Shown in pieces: positions 1-7,553 of a stretch of DNA of 13,679 nucleotides; within the stretch, counting starts at the first letter, position 1, and every line of letters starts with the position of its first letter. The DNA is from JAMQKA01 sp033722415 (GTDB lineage: Bacteria; Bacteroidota; Rhodothermia; Balneolales; Balneolaceae). The notes under the pieces were generated by a model. That model saw nothing but the letters and a program-made list of their open reading frames with translations, did not search any database and was not told the DNA's origin. Where the stretch lies: assembly GCA_033722415.1 (NCBI GenBank), contig JAWVZC010000079.1, forward strand, positions 1-13,679, in the 5' to 3' direction. Position numbers and translations under genes: made by a program.

Positions 1-2
1 GG

Positions 3-779
3 CAGCGGATTCATGCCATTTCGGAACAGATGGGACCGGCTGTCGACACTCAGCGGGCACAGATCGACTACGAGGGACTCCGGGTGGACCTGATGGAAAA
101 GCGTATTTCATTGGCGCAGAACGAACTGCAGATCGAACGGGCCCGTGCCGATTTCAGGCGAATGGAGCAGCTGTATGACGATTCCCTGATTTCAGAACGC
201 CAGTACGATTCTGCAAAAACAGAACTGGAGGTGCTGAAGGTGGCCCGCTCCGAAACCAGGGAGCTCATCTCGCACCTGCAAGACAGGATCTCGCAGCTTG
301 AACAATACCGGAATATCAATCCGAAGGAGTAGGCCGATCCCGTCAACGCGGCGATTAATATCCAGCAGCAACAACTGCGGGCTCTTGAACTCAAGATGGA
401 ACCCCGGTCGGTATACGCCCCTTTTGACGGTGTAATCAGCACCATCCATCAACCCAATGGTTCCTATGTGGACGCCGGTGCAATGATGGTTGAGTTAGAA
501 TCGGAACAGCCGCAGCATATTGTCGGGTATATCAGGCAGCTGTTCAAAGTGGAGCCGGAAGTGGGCATGCCGGTGGTGTCAAGCAGGCGTCCGGGGCAAC
601 CGACCTTTCTGTCGAACATCGTAACTCTTGGTGGCCAGGCCCACCTTATCGAGCCCCAGTTACAGCGTCCCGGGATGACCACCGAAAGCGGTTTGCCGGT
701 GGAAATCGCTTTCAGCGATTCAATCGATATTCCCCTGAGGCCGGGAGAGATCGTCGATTTCGAACTTCGGTCCCGTTAG
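3..779 (+). pseudogene. HlyD-family membrane fusion (adaptor) protein, 3' part, interrupted by an in-frame TAG
   Basis: The frame is open from the left edge and encodes a long helical, Glu/Arg/Gln-rich segment of about 100 residues, typical of the alpha-hairpin of HlyD/AcrA-type periplasmic adaptors. A TAG at 330-332 then interrupts it. The same frame continues without a shift (ADPVNAAINIQQQQ) into the second half of a biotinyl-lipoyl-like domain (APFDGVIS at about 417-440, then NGSYVDAGAMMVELES) and a beta-barrel-like C-terminus ending at the stop 777-779. Such proteins link inner-membrane exporters to outer-membrane channels. The N-terminal membrane anchor and first lipoyl half lie outside the window. 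The sequence after the TAG has an ATG at 396, but a product starting there would lack the hairpin and first lipoyl half. It is most simply a gene broken by one substitution (GAG or CAG to TAG); a sequencing error or readthrough is possible. Family call fairly sure; pseudogene status less so. Confidence 0.72.
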
Positions 780-792
780 ATTGGTTTTGAGC

Positions 793-821
793 ATGTGGCC
801 GACAGAACGCACCTGTCACAT
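793..821 (+). terminator. Imperfect hairpin after the HlyD frame (possible terminator)
   Basis: ATGTG (793-797) and GACAG (801-805) face CTGTCACAT (813-821) across a 7-base loop, giving a stem of about 9 pairs with a 3-base bulge on the left arm. It starts 13 bases after the stop codon at 779 and precedes the sirtuin gene. Only a short TTT follows, so it is not a classical intrinsic terminator. It may equally be a mere mRNA-end structure. Confidence 0.28.
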
Positions 822-877
822 TTCAGCAGAGATGGAAATCCCCTGGATCAGAAGCTAACGAATTCAACAATCACACC

Positions 878-1573
878 ATGGAGAAAGTAATCGTGCTTAC
901 CGGGGCGGGTATGAGCGCCGACAGCGGACTGAAAACGTTTCGCGGGTCAAACGGCCTGTGGGAAGGTTACGATATCAATGAGGTGGCCACCGTGGAAGGA
1001 TGGCGCCGGGACCCGCAACGGGTACTTGAATTTTATAACAAGCGGAGAAAACAGATTTACGAGGTGGATCCGCATGAGGGGCACAAGGCCCTGGCACGCC
1101 TCGACCGCCATTTCGATGTAACTATCATTACCCAGAATGTAGATAACCTGCACGAACGGGCCGGCTCCACGAATGTGCTCCATCTTCACGGGGAACTCAG
1201 TAAGGTGCGGAGTGTAAAGGATCGCTCGCTCGTGTACGACATCGGAGACCGTGAAATTGAACTTGGCGATACAGCGGATGACGGTGCGCAGTTACGTCCG
1301 CACGTGGTATGGTTCGGGGAGATGGTTCCCAATATGGAAAAGGCAGCCCAGTTGGTACCGGAAGCGGATCTGTTAATCGTAATCGGCACCTCGCTGGTGG
1401 TATATCCGGCGGCCGGACTCGTGGATTATGCACCGGCCGGTATTCCAAAGTATATTATCGATCCGGAGCAACCCGAACTGGCGGATGTCGCGGAATGGCA
1501 ACATATTGAAAAAACCGCCCGGCACGGCACCCCGGAGTTGGTGAATCGCCTTATTGAAAAGCACACCACCTGA
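878..1573 (+). CDS. cobB: NAD-dependent protein deacylase, sirtuin (CobB/SIRT5-like, class III)
   Basis: Cytoplasmic sirtuins remove acyl groups from lysine side chains, using NAD+ and yielding O-acyl-ADP-ribose and nicotinamide. The 231-residue protein has the expected motifs in order: NAD-binding GAGMSADSGLKTFRG (9-23), TQNVDNLHERAG (85-96), the catalytic His104 in LHGEL, RPHVVWFGE (140-148) and GTSLVVYPAAG (170-180). FYNKRR (52-57) matches the Tyr-x-x-Arg pair (here Y53, R56) that in SIRT5 and E. coli CobB binds acidic acyl groups, so desuccinylase or demalonylase activity is plausible. The zinc-binding cysteines that normally sit between LHGEL and RPHVVWFGE are absent, and the protein has no cysteine at all. 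The ATG at 878 sits right before the first beta strand and has no clear Shine-Dalgarno sequence. It lies 66 bases ahead of the SGNH hydrolase and may be co-transcribed with it. Confidence 0.93.
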   Translation: MEKVIVLTGAGMSADSGLKTFRGSNGLWEGYDINEVATVEGWRRDPQRVLEFYNKRRKQIYEVDPHEGHKALARLDRHFDVTIITQNVDNLHERAGSTNVLHLHGELSKVRSVKDRSLVYDIGDREIELGDTADDGAQLRPHVVWFGEMVPNMEKAAQLVPEADLLIVIGTSLVVYPAAGLVDYAPAGIPKYIIDPEQPELADVAEWQHIEKTARHGTPELVNRLIEKHTT

Positions 1574-1639
1574 ATAATGGGTGAAAGAATTTGTATCTTG
1601 TGCGGCATAATCATCAGTCAAATTTAGCCTAGATCGTTC

Positions 1640-2548
1640 ATGCCAAAAAAGAAAGCGACCAAACAGGAAAAAGAAGTACTGGAAACCTACCTGCTGCAGT
1701 TCCTGAATCTCGAAAAGCGGTACCCGTTGTTGCCCGGTATCCGCAATACCGAGTCGATGGCCGGGCTGATGGGGCTTACGGAAGAGGAACTAAAAGAGAA
1801 CCGCACCAAATTCGATCAAAATGCCAAGGAGGCGGCCCTCGAGTTACTGGAGGAGGAGCAGGTACCCGCTTGGATCGACCAGCTTCCATTTCGCAGTGAT
1901 GATACCATTGTGGCCCTGGGCGACTCCCTGACCGATGACCTGCAGGGGTGGTTCAGCATATTGGGGTACGCCCTTGAGATGACTGTGCAGGGAGCCGACT
2001 TTACGTTTGTAAACAGCGGCGTTTCGTACGATACTACCACCGACGCCATGCGTAGGCTGAACCGCGACCTGGTGGCCCACGATCCGGATTGGGTCATTGT
2101 AGCGCTCGGTACATTTGATGCCGTGCGGATGAACCTGACCCCCGATCGCTCGCTCGTACCCCTGGCCGAGTATTGGGAAAACCTGAATGCTATTGAAGAT
2201 GTGGTGGCGGAACTCACGGATAACCCGGTTATCTGGATAAGCCCGCCTCCCGTGTTACATGAGATGCTGGATGATTTCCGGCTGTTTGATTTCACGATTC
2301 GCAATGAAGATCTGCTCCGGTATCGCGAGATACTGTCCGGCAAGAAAGGGTATATCGTGGATCCCCGCGGCAAACGGATGGGGGAGGAGGAACCGGAGGC
2401 ATGGAACTATCTCAACGACGGTTTACACCCTTCGCTTTCGGGGCACAGCAACACAGTTCGTTCTCTGCTGCAGGTGCTGGCGGAAAGTAAAGAGGTTGAA
2501 GGGTCCAGTTTTGAGCCCCCCGAGGATTTTGATATCACCGAACAGTGA
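1640..2548 (+). CDS. SGNH/GDSL-type hydrolase (esterase/lipase-like), cytoplasmic
   Basis: A 302-residue protein with a charged N-terminal helical region (about 1-82) and an SGNH domain after it. Block I is VALGDSLTDD (91-100) with nucleophile Ser96. Block II is likely the Gly in NSGVSYDTT (125-133). Block V is NDGLHPSLSGH (259-269) with catalytic Asp260 and His263. In block III, ALGTFDA (155-161), Phe159 takes the place of the usual oxyanion-hole Asn of GxND. There is no signal peptide or transmembrane segment, so it should act in the cytoplasm. The family includes esterases, thioesterases and acyl or acetyl hydrolases on lipids and sugars; the substrate cannot be told from sequence. The start at 1640 gives MPKKKATKQEKE with no clear ribosome binding site. 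It ends 7 bases from the stop of a convergent minus-strand gene. Confidence 0.85.
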   Translation: MPKKKATKQEKEVLETYLLQFLNLEKRYPLLPGIRNTESMAGLMGLTEEELKENRTKFDQNAKEAALELLEEEQVPAWIDQLPFRSDDTIVALGDSLTDDLQGWFSILGYALEMTVQGADFTFVNSGVSYDTTTDAMRRLNRDLVAHDPDWVIVALGTFDAVRMNLTPDRSLVPLAEYWENLNAIEDVVAELTDNPVIWISPPPVLHEMLDDFRLFDFTIRNEDLLRYREILSGKKGYIVDPRGKRMGEEEPEAWNYLNDGLHPSLSGHSNTVRSLLQVLAESKEVEGSSFEPPEDFDITEQ

Positions 2549-2555
2549 GCTTGCG

Positions 2556-3239
2556 CTACAGCTCGATCTGAAGATTGACAAGGGCTACGGCCGGTTCGCT
2601 TGAAATGGTGAGCCTCCTACCGGTAATTCTTGTCTGATGATGAAGGGTAGGATTCAACAATCCCACATGAAACCCCGACTCCGGGTTGTTGACCGTAATA
2701 ATCCCGCCGACGGGTGATCGGCTGTCCGTCGCGGCGGCGGCCTGGAAATCACCGGCACGTTCGGCCAGCAGAAAGGCATCGATCAGCCCGAAGCCAAAGC
2801 CGGCCCAGGCACCAACTCCGGCACCGTACTGCAGCGCCTGGTCGATCGGTTCATTGGCAATCAGATTGAATGAAGCGGCGACAATCGCCCCGCCCGCGGC
2901 CCCGTAAAAGGTATCCAGCAGGGCGATAATGGTGGAATTGTCGCCGTCGTTGAACGTAGCTGAGACATAGTACTGCTGTCCTTTGGTGGCCTGGGAGATA
3001 TCGTAAATTCCTACCGAAATGCCGTAGAGAGTACCGGCCCCCAAACCCACTCGCAACGGGTCAAACTCATTCGAATTTTGCAGGGCCATGGTAGCCCCCC
3101 CAAGGATCGTTCCGTTAAGTGCCCCATTCAGCGTATTGCCCCCGAGTATTTTTATCGTTTGGGCGTTCACGGAAGAGGTGACCGTAATTGTTAGTGCCAG
3201 TATTGTGCCAACGAATGCCAGTAGATGGTTATGTCTCAC
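2556..3239 (-). CDS. Secreted glycine/alanine-rich protein of unknown function
   Basis: I do not recognise a family. The 227-residue product begins with a clear Sec signal peptide: a basic N-terminus (MRHNH), a hydrophobic core (LLAFVGTILALTITVTSS) and a likely cut after VNA, before QTIKILGG. The mature part has Gly/Ala-rich stretches with small-residue spacing (GGNTLNGALNGTILGGATMA; AAGGAIVAAS; YGAGVGAWAGFGFG) like glycine-zipper or outer-membrane-associated segments, then a more polar C-terminus ending NLQIEL. It has no cysteine. The start is GTG: the only upstream in-frame codons before a TAG are TAT ATC AAC TAC AAA ATC AGA GCT, so no ATG precedes the signal peptide. It lies 178 bases downstream of the SDR gene on the same strand and has its own promoter-like element, so it is probably transcribed separately. 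Periplasmic or outer-membrane location is inferred. Confidence 0.75.
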   Translation of the reverse strand: MRHNHLLAFVGTILALTITVTSSVNAQTIKILGGNTLNGALNGTILGGATMALQNSNEFDPLRVGLGAGTLYGISVGIYDISQATKGQQYYVSATFNDGDNSTIIALLDTFYGAAGGAIVAASFNLIANEPIDQALQYGAGVGAWAGFGFGLIDAFLLAERAGDFQAAAATDSRSPVGGIITVNNPESGFHVGLLNPTLHHQTRITGRRLTISSEPAVALVNLQIEL

Positions 3240-3272
3240 AGCTCTGATTTTGTAGTTGATATACTATGCGTT

Positions 3273-3280
3273 CAAATGTA
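3273..3280 (-). promoter_or_regulatory. Bacteroidota-type -7 promoter element (TAnnTTTG)
   Basis: On the minus strand these bases read TACATTTG, an exact match to the -7 consensus known for Bacteroidota primary sigma factors. It sits 33 bases upstream of the GTG at 3239, so transcription would start about 25-30 bases before the gene. I see no good matching -33 TTTG at the expected distance, so support is partial. The rest of the 3240-3417 spacer, between this gene and the SDR stop codon, shows nothing else I can name. Confidence 0.35.
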
Positions 3281-3417
3281 GCAAATATGGTCCATCATTC
3301 CCATTTTTACCACCGGCATTTGGTGTGTTGGGCGCCCGGATTCCTCAGCCCGTAAATACCGGCGTTTCCACGGATGCTGATCCCGGTGCTGCAGGGCAAA
3401 TAACGAGGTGCCTCACA

Positions 3418-4107
3418 TCAACCCGGGTCGGCAAGGGCCACCGGCAGAATTTTGCCGCTGTAGTAGGTATGCCCGTTTACGGCGAAATCAGCCAGATACT
3501 GGCCCATCTGTTCAGCAGAAAGCGGGGCTGTGAATTCGGGGAAAGCTTCATTGAACATCTCGGTTTCCACCGCCCCGAGGCAGAGGGCATTCACCCGAAT
3601 ACCCCGGCCGGACAGTTCTGCGGTCAGGCACTCGGTAAGAGTCACCAAGGCTCCTTTTGCCACGCTGTAGGCCGAAAGTCCGGGAAATTTGGTACTACCC
3701 TGGAAACCGCCCATACTGCTAATGTTCAGGATATGAGCTTCATCCGCAAGCTGGGGTAGCAGCCCCTTTATCAGCCGGACGGCCGAATAGAGATTCACAT
3801 CCATCATTTCTTTCCATTCATCAATAGAGGTATCCTCGAACGGTTTATTCAACAGTCCGCCGGCGTTGTTAACCAGCACGTGCACATGGGCAAACGTGTC
3901 GTGTATTTTGGAGGTTAGCTTTTCGACACTCTTGTCACTGGTAAGATCAGCGGTAACCGTGGTAATTTTTCCCGGTTCTGCCTGCTCAAGTTCGTTCAGC
4001 CGGTCGGCGCTTCGGGCGGTGCCCAGCACCGAGTGACCTTGTTCGGCCAGCAAGCGGGCCGATTGATACCCGATGCCTCGACTTGCTCCCGTTATAACGA
4101 TGTTCAT
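3418..4107 (-). CDS. Short-chain dehydrogenase/reductase (SDR), classical type
   Basis: A 229-residue NAD(P)-dependent oxidoreductase with a Rossmann fold. The cofactor motif is TGASRGIG (6-13), the structural motif is NNAG (80-83), and the catalytic residues are Asn105 (DVNLY), Ser131 (NISSMGG), Tyr147 and Lys151 (YSVAK). After the catalytic site, the usual Pro-Gly is replaced by Leu-Gly (CLGAVETEMF, 176-185). Arg10 and Arg32 (TARSADR) after the first strands suggest a preference for NADPH. Length is slightly short for the classical family (about 250), with the C-terminal extension reduced. The enzyme should be cytoplasmic; its alcohol/ketone substrate is unknown. It is divergent from the aminotransferase gene across 161 bases. 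A GGGAG lies only 2 bases ahead of the start, too close to be a good ribosome binding site. Confidence 0.9.
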   Translation of the reverse strand: MNIVITGASRGIGYQSARLLAEQGHSVLGTARSADRLNELEQAEPGKITTVTADLTSDKSVEKLTSKIHDTFAHVHVLVNNAGGLLNKPFEDTSIDEWKEMMDVNLYSAVRLIKGLLPQLADEAHILNISSMGGFQGSTKFPGLSAYSVAKGALVTLTECLTAELSGRGIRVNALCLGAVETEMFNEAFPEFTAPLSAEQMGQYLADFAVNGHTYYSGKILPVALADPG

Positions 4108-4268
4108 AACTCCCGGATTATTTTTATTTGAACATTACGGGATAAAGGTAACAGGGAATCGGATCGTTCAAAAATAGAAATTACACAGAATTTCAGCAGG
4201 CACGATTTTGGTTAAAAGTGTTAATTTGAGCATATTCAAGTACAAAAAAGTCAGCTAAAAAAATCATC
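4108..4268. promoter_or_regulatory. Divergent intergenic region between SDR and aminotransferase genes
   Basis: This 161-base A/T-rich stretch must hold the start signals for both flanking genes. A near match to the Bacteroidota -7 element (TTAATTTG, 4221-4228, one base short of TAnnTTTG) with TTTTG at 4206-4210 lies ahead of the aminotransferase, but the spacing is too short to be convincing. The leader just before its ATG is A-rich (AGCTAAAAAAATCATC), typical of genes started without a Shine-Dalgarno sequence. No clear operator was seen. Confidence 0.4.
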
Positions 4269-5399
4269 ATGGCAGCAGAAAGCCGACCCCTCGTGCCTTC
4301 GTATATCGAGGAATTGACGTCGTATGAACCGGGAAAAACCATTGCCGAAGTTAACGAGCGGTATCAGCCCCGGAAAATATCGAAACTCGCTTCTAACGAA
4401 AACAGGCTGGGTTGCAGCGAACGGGTACCGCCTGCCGTGGAAGCGGTATTAGCCGATATCCAGGATTACCCCGATCCGATAGCCCGCCGCCTGCGCAGGA
4501 AAATTGCAGATCGAAACGGGGTATCACCAGAGAATGTAATACTGGCTGCGGGATCGGAAAGCCTGATCGCCAACATGTTCAGAACCTTTTTTTGTGAAGG
4601 TGAGGAAGCGCTGACAGCCGACGCCACTTTTGTCGGGCTGTATGTACAAGCGGGTATCGAAAATGTACGGGTCCGCAAAGTTCCTCTCGATGCCGAGTAT
4701 CGCTTTGACCTTAAAGCGATGGCAAAAGCCATTGACGAACAAACGAAGGTGGTCTACATCGCAAACCCGAATAACCCGACCGGTACCTATGTAACAAAAG
4801 CGGCCTTCGAAACCTTCATGAATCTTGTTCCGGAGGATGTACTGGTGGTTATGGATGAAGCTTATTACGAGTATGCCCGCGGTATAAAAGATTACCCCAG
4901 GGCGCTCGATTACGATTACAAGAACCTGCTGACCCTGCGCACTTTTTCCAAAGCGTACGGGCTGGCGGGGTTCAGGATCGGGTATGGTATCGGGCATGCC
5001 GACCTTATTCACATGATGATGAAAACGAAATTAACCTTTGAACCCACGGCGCCAGCTCAGGCAGCCGCTGAAGCGGCCTACGACGACAGCAGCTTTATCG
5101 ATAAAAGTCTGGAAATGGTTGCTGATGGCAAAGAAAGGCTTTACCGGTTTTTTGAGGAGTATGAGATCGACTTTGTCCCCACCGTATCGAATGCGGTGAT
5201 GATTGTGTTGCCGGACGCTTCCGTCACCACCGAAATTACCGCGGAAATGATGAAAAAAGGGGTCATATTGCGGCAGGCAACCGCTTTTGGGCTGCCTAAC
5301 TGTATCCGTATAACCATCGGGACCCGTGATGAAATTGATCACTTTATGGAGAGTTTTTCATCGATTTACAACCAGTTGTTTGTCAAGAAAAATGCATAA
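4269..5399 (+). CDS. hisC: HisC-family PLP-dependent aminotransferase (histidinol-phosphate aminotransferase-like)
   Basis: A 376-residue fold-type I aminotransferase. Key parts in order: the substrate-loop KLASNENRLG (39-48, usually NENPLG; Pro is Arg here), AAGSESLIANMF (93-104) binding the PLP phosphate, NPNNPTG (166-172), Asp196 in VMDEAYYEY, which pairs with the pyridine nitrogen, Lys228 in TFSKAYGLAGFRIGYG, which forms the Schiff base, Arg236, and Arg347 in CIRITIGT, which binds the substrate carboxylate. HisC converts imidazole-acetol phosphate to L-histidinol phosphate with glutamate, but relatives act on aromatic amino acids. No other his gene is present, and the next gene, 12 bases on, is a 2-oxoacid dehydrogenase E1, so a role in transamination of another amino acid is possible. 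Family sure; substrate not. Confidence 0.85.
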   Translation: MAAESRPLVPSYIEELTSYEPGKTIAEVNERYQPRKISKLASNENRLGCSERVPPAVEAVLADIQDYPDPIARRLRRKIADRNGVSPENVILAAGSESLIANMFRTFFCEGEEALTADATFVGLYVQAGIENVRVRKVPLDAEYRFDLKAMAKAIDEQTKVVYIANPNNPTGTYVTKAAFETFMNLVPEDVLVVMDEAYYEYARGIKDYPRALDYDYKNLLTLRTFSKAYGLAGFRIGYGIGHADLIHMMMKTKLTFEPTAPAQAAAEAAYDDSSFIDKSLEMVADGKERLYRFFEEYEIDFVPTVSNAVMIVLPDASVTTEITAEMMKKGVILRQATAFGLPNCIRITIGTRDEIDHFMESFSSIYNQLFVKKNA

Positions 5400-5411
5400 A
5401 AATAGTTACTT

Positions 5412-7520
5412 ATGCCTGCGAATGACACCTCTGCCAGTGTGAATACCGCATCTTCGGTAGATATCGATTGGAAATCTATAGCCAGGTTGATCCTCACCTC
5501 CCGTGCCATCGACAGGCTTGAGGAGGAGGAGCTGGTACCGAACCGGGAGGTCCTGTACCAGTTTTCAGCCAAAGGTCACGAGCTGGGCCAGTGTGTGCTG
5601 GGATCGCTGCTGACACACGATCACGACGCCGTCAGCGCCTACTACCGATCCCGCCCCATGATGCTGACACTGGGTGTGGAACTGGAAGATCTTGTGGCGG
5701 CCCCGATGGCGAAATCAGGCGGTTACAGTAACGGCCGGGATATCGGGGTGGTCTGTAATAAACCCGGTATCGGCGGTGGTCCCACGGTTCTTCCCATGGC
5801 GGGTGATGTGGGTTCACAATATACCCCGGCGATCGGCTGGGCCCAGGGGATACAGTATCACCTCGAGGAGTTGGACGAAACCGAATATGATGGGGCGATT
5901 GCAACCGTCCTGGGCGGCGATGGCTCGGTGGCCACCAACGGGTTCTGGTCGGCACTGACCATAGCGACGACCCAAAACCTGCCGATACTGTTTTATATCG
6001 AGGATAACCGGTATAGCCTCTCGGTTCCGGCGGAGTTCCAGACACCGGGGGGTAATATCGCCAAAAACCTCTATTCCTTTAAAAACCTTCGTATTTTTGA
6101 CGGGGACGGAACGGATCCCGCGGAAACCCGTGACCTGGTAGAACAATCCGTGGCCTATGTGCGGGTCGGCAAGGGACCGGTCCTGCTTCACCTTACGATG
6201 CCACGCCTTACCGGCCACTCGTACCAGGATAACCAGGCCTACAAGCGCGAGGAGCTGCTTGAGGAGGAACAGCAAAACGATCCCCTCAAGAACCTGCAAA
6301 AAAATCTCGTCCCGGAGACGCTCTCCGAAGAGGAGTGGCAAGCGTTGGAACGGGAAACACGAGAGGAGGTTCGGTCGGCGGTGAACAAGGCCCGTGAGCG
6401 CCCGGAACCGTCACCACAACCGGATGACGTAAAGCGATATGTTTTTGCGGAACAAACAGACGGCAAACCGGAGCCCTCACTCGTGGGCGGATTGTCATCC
6501 GGAAACCATTCGTTCCCTGAAAGTAGTAACACCCCCGACACGGAGAAAAATCGGATAACGTTTGTTGAGGCTGTACGGCGCACCCTGGCATACGAACTGG
6601 AAACCAATCCGAGATTGCTCCTCTTCGGGGAGGATGTGGGAGCAAAAGGAGGCGTACATGCGGCAACCATGGGGCTTAAAAACGAATTTGGTGAAAACAG
6701 GGTGTTTGATACAAGTCTCTCCGAAGAGGGGATTATCGGCCGGGCTGTCGGGCTTGCCTGTGCCGGGCTGATGCCGGTTGCCGAGATACAGTTCCGAAAG
6801 TATGCCGATCCGGCTACCGAACAGCTGAAAAACTGCGGGACTATCCGGTGGCGAACCAACAACAGGTTTGCCGCTCCCATCGTCGTGCGCATGCCGGGCG
6901 GGTTTGCCAAGTGCGGGGACCCGTGGCACAGCGAGAGTTTTGAAGTCTTTTTTGCCCATGCCGTCGGCTGGCAGGTAGCCATGCCCGGTAACGCGTCGGA
7001 TGCTGTTGGTCTACTCAGGTCGGCTATGCGCTCCGGTAACCCCACCATCTTTTTTGAACACCGGAATCTACTGGATGCGCGTTATGCCCGAAGGCCCTAC
7101 CCGGGAGATCAGTACGTGGTGCCTTTCGGAACACTTTCCAGGCTCCGGGAGGGAGACCAGCTCACGGTTGTAACATGGGGCGCCATGTGCGAGCGGTGCG
7201 AAGCCGCCGCCCGGGAAACCGGTATTGCAGCCGATATCCTGGACCTGCGTACGCTGATGCCGTGGGACAAAGAGGGGGTTCTGGACTCACTCGCAAAAAC
7301 CAACCGCTGCCTGATCGTACACGAAGATACCCGTACCGCCGGATTTGGTGCCGAAATCGGGGCCGTTCTGGCCCATGAGGGGTTCAGGCTGCTCGATGCC
7401 CCGGTGGAACGCCTCACCATGCCGGACATCCCGATGCCCTACAACGTCGATATGATGGAGTCGGTACTGCCCTCTGTCGAAAAAATCGCAGAGAAGATGA
7501 CGAAACTTATCGAATTTTAA
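5412..7520 (+). CDS. Fused 2-oxoacid dehydrogenase E1 component, alpha and beta subunits in one chain
   Basis: A 702-residue thiamine-diphosphate enzyme that decarboxylates a 2-oxo acid (pyruvate or branched-chain) and passes the acyl group to the lipoyl arm of an E2. The E1-alpha part (about 18-340) has KGHELGQ (54-60), YRSRPMMLTLG (78-88), and the ThDP/Mg motif GDGS (169-172) ending at EDNRYSLS (197-204). A Glu/Lys-rich helix and a Ser/Pro-rich linker (about 345-380) join it to the E1-beta part (381-702), with RITFVEAV, FGEDVG (405-410), SLSEEGIIGRAVGLA (435-449), the active-site His506 in DPWHSESFE and TVVTWG (585-590). Separate alpha and beta chains are each about 330 residues, so this is a full-length fusion, a form common in Bacteroidota. 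No E2 or E3 gene is nearby. It probably forms an operon with the aminotransferase upstream. Whether it uses pyruvate or branched-chain 2-oxo acids is undecided; the architecture leans to branched-chain. Confidence 0.92.
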   Translation: MPANDTSASVNTASSVDIDWKSIARLILTSRAIDRLEEEELVPNREVLYQFSAKGHELGQCVLGSLLTHDHDAVSAYYRSRPMMLTLGVELEDLVAAPMAKSGGYSNGRDIGVVCNKPGIGGGPTVLPMAGDVGSQYTPAIGWAQGIQYHLEELDETEYDGAIATVLGGDGSVATNGFWSALTIATTQNLPILFYIEDNRYSLSVPAEFQTPGGNIAKNLYSFKNLRIFDGDGTDPAETRDLVEQSVAYVRVGKGPVLLHLTMPRLTGHSYQDNQAYKREELLEEEQQNDPLKNLQKNLVPETLSEEEWQALERETREEVRSAVNKARERPEPSPQPDDVKRYVFAEQTDGKPEPSLVGGLSSGNHSFPESSNTPDTEKNRITFVEAVRRTLAYELETNPRLLLFGEDVGAKGGVHAATMGLKNEFGENRVFDTSLSEEGIIGRAVGLACAGLMPVAEIQFRKYADPATEQLKNCGTIRWRTNNRFAAPIVVRMPGGFAKCGDPWHSESFEVFFAHAVGWQVAMPGNASDAVGLLRSAMRSGNPTIFFEHRNLLDARYARRPYPGDQYVVPFGTLSRLREGDQLTVVTWGAMCERCEAAARETGIAADILDLRTLMPWDKEGVLDSLAKTNRCLIVHEDTRTAGFGAEIGAVLAHEGFRLLDAPVERLTMPDIPMPYNVDMMESVLPSVEKIAEKMTKLIEF

Positions 7521-7553
7521 CACACCTCTCCCGATATCCCGTTAGGAATCTTC

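Noticed and set aside
396..779. Separate small gene starting at the ATG at 396
   Set aside because: It would begin in the middle of the HlyD lipoyl-domain linker; the reading frame upstream to the TAG is also family-like, so this is the tail of a broken gene.
1816..2373. 185-codon minus-strand frame
   Set aside because: Antisense to the SGNH hydrolase, Ser/Arg-rich and without domain signs.
2547..2564. GAGCT/AGCTC stem between the convergent SGNH and secreted-protein genes as a two-way terminator
   Set aside because: Only 5 pairs with an 8-base loop and no T-run on either side; too weak to call.
3256..3759. 167-codon + strand frame
   Set aside because: Overlaps the SDR gene antisense; the SDR has a full set of catalytic motifs, while this frame shows none.
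4206..4228. TTTG/TTAATTTG as a Bacteroidota promoter for the aminotransferase
   Set aside because: The -7 part is one base short of consensus and the two boxes are about 10 bases apart instead of the usual 17 or more.
6239..7048. 269-codon open frame on the minus strand
   Set aside because: Antisense to the E1 fusion; Ser/Arg/Pro-rich with no recognisable motif.
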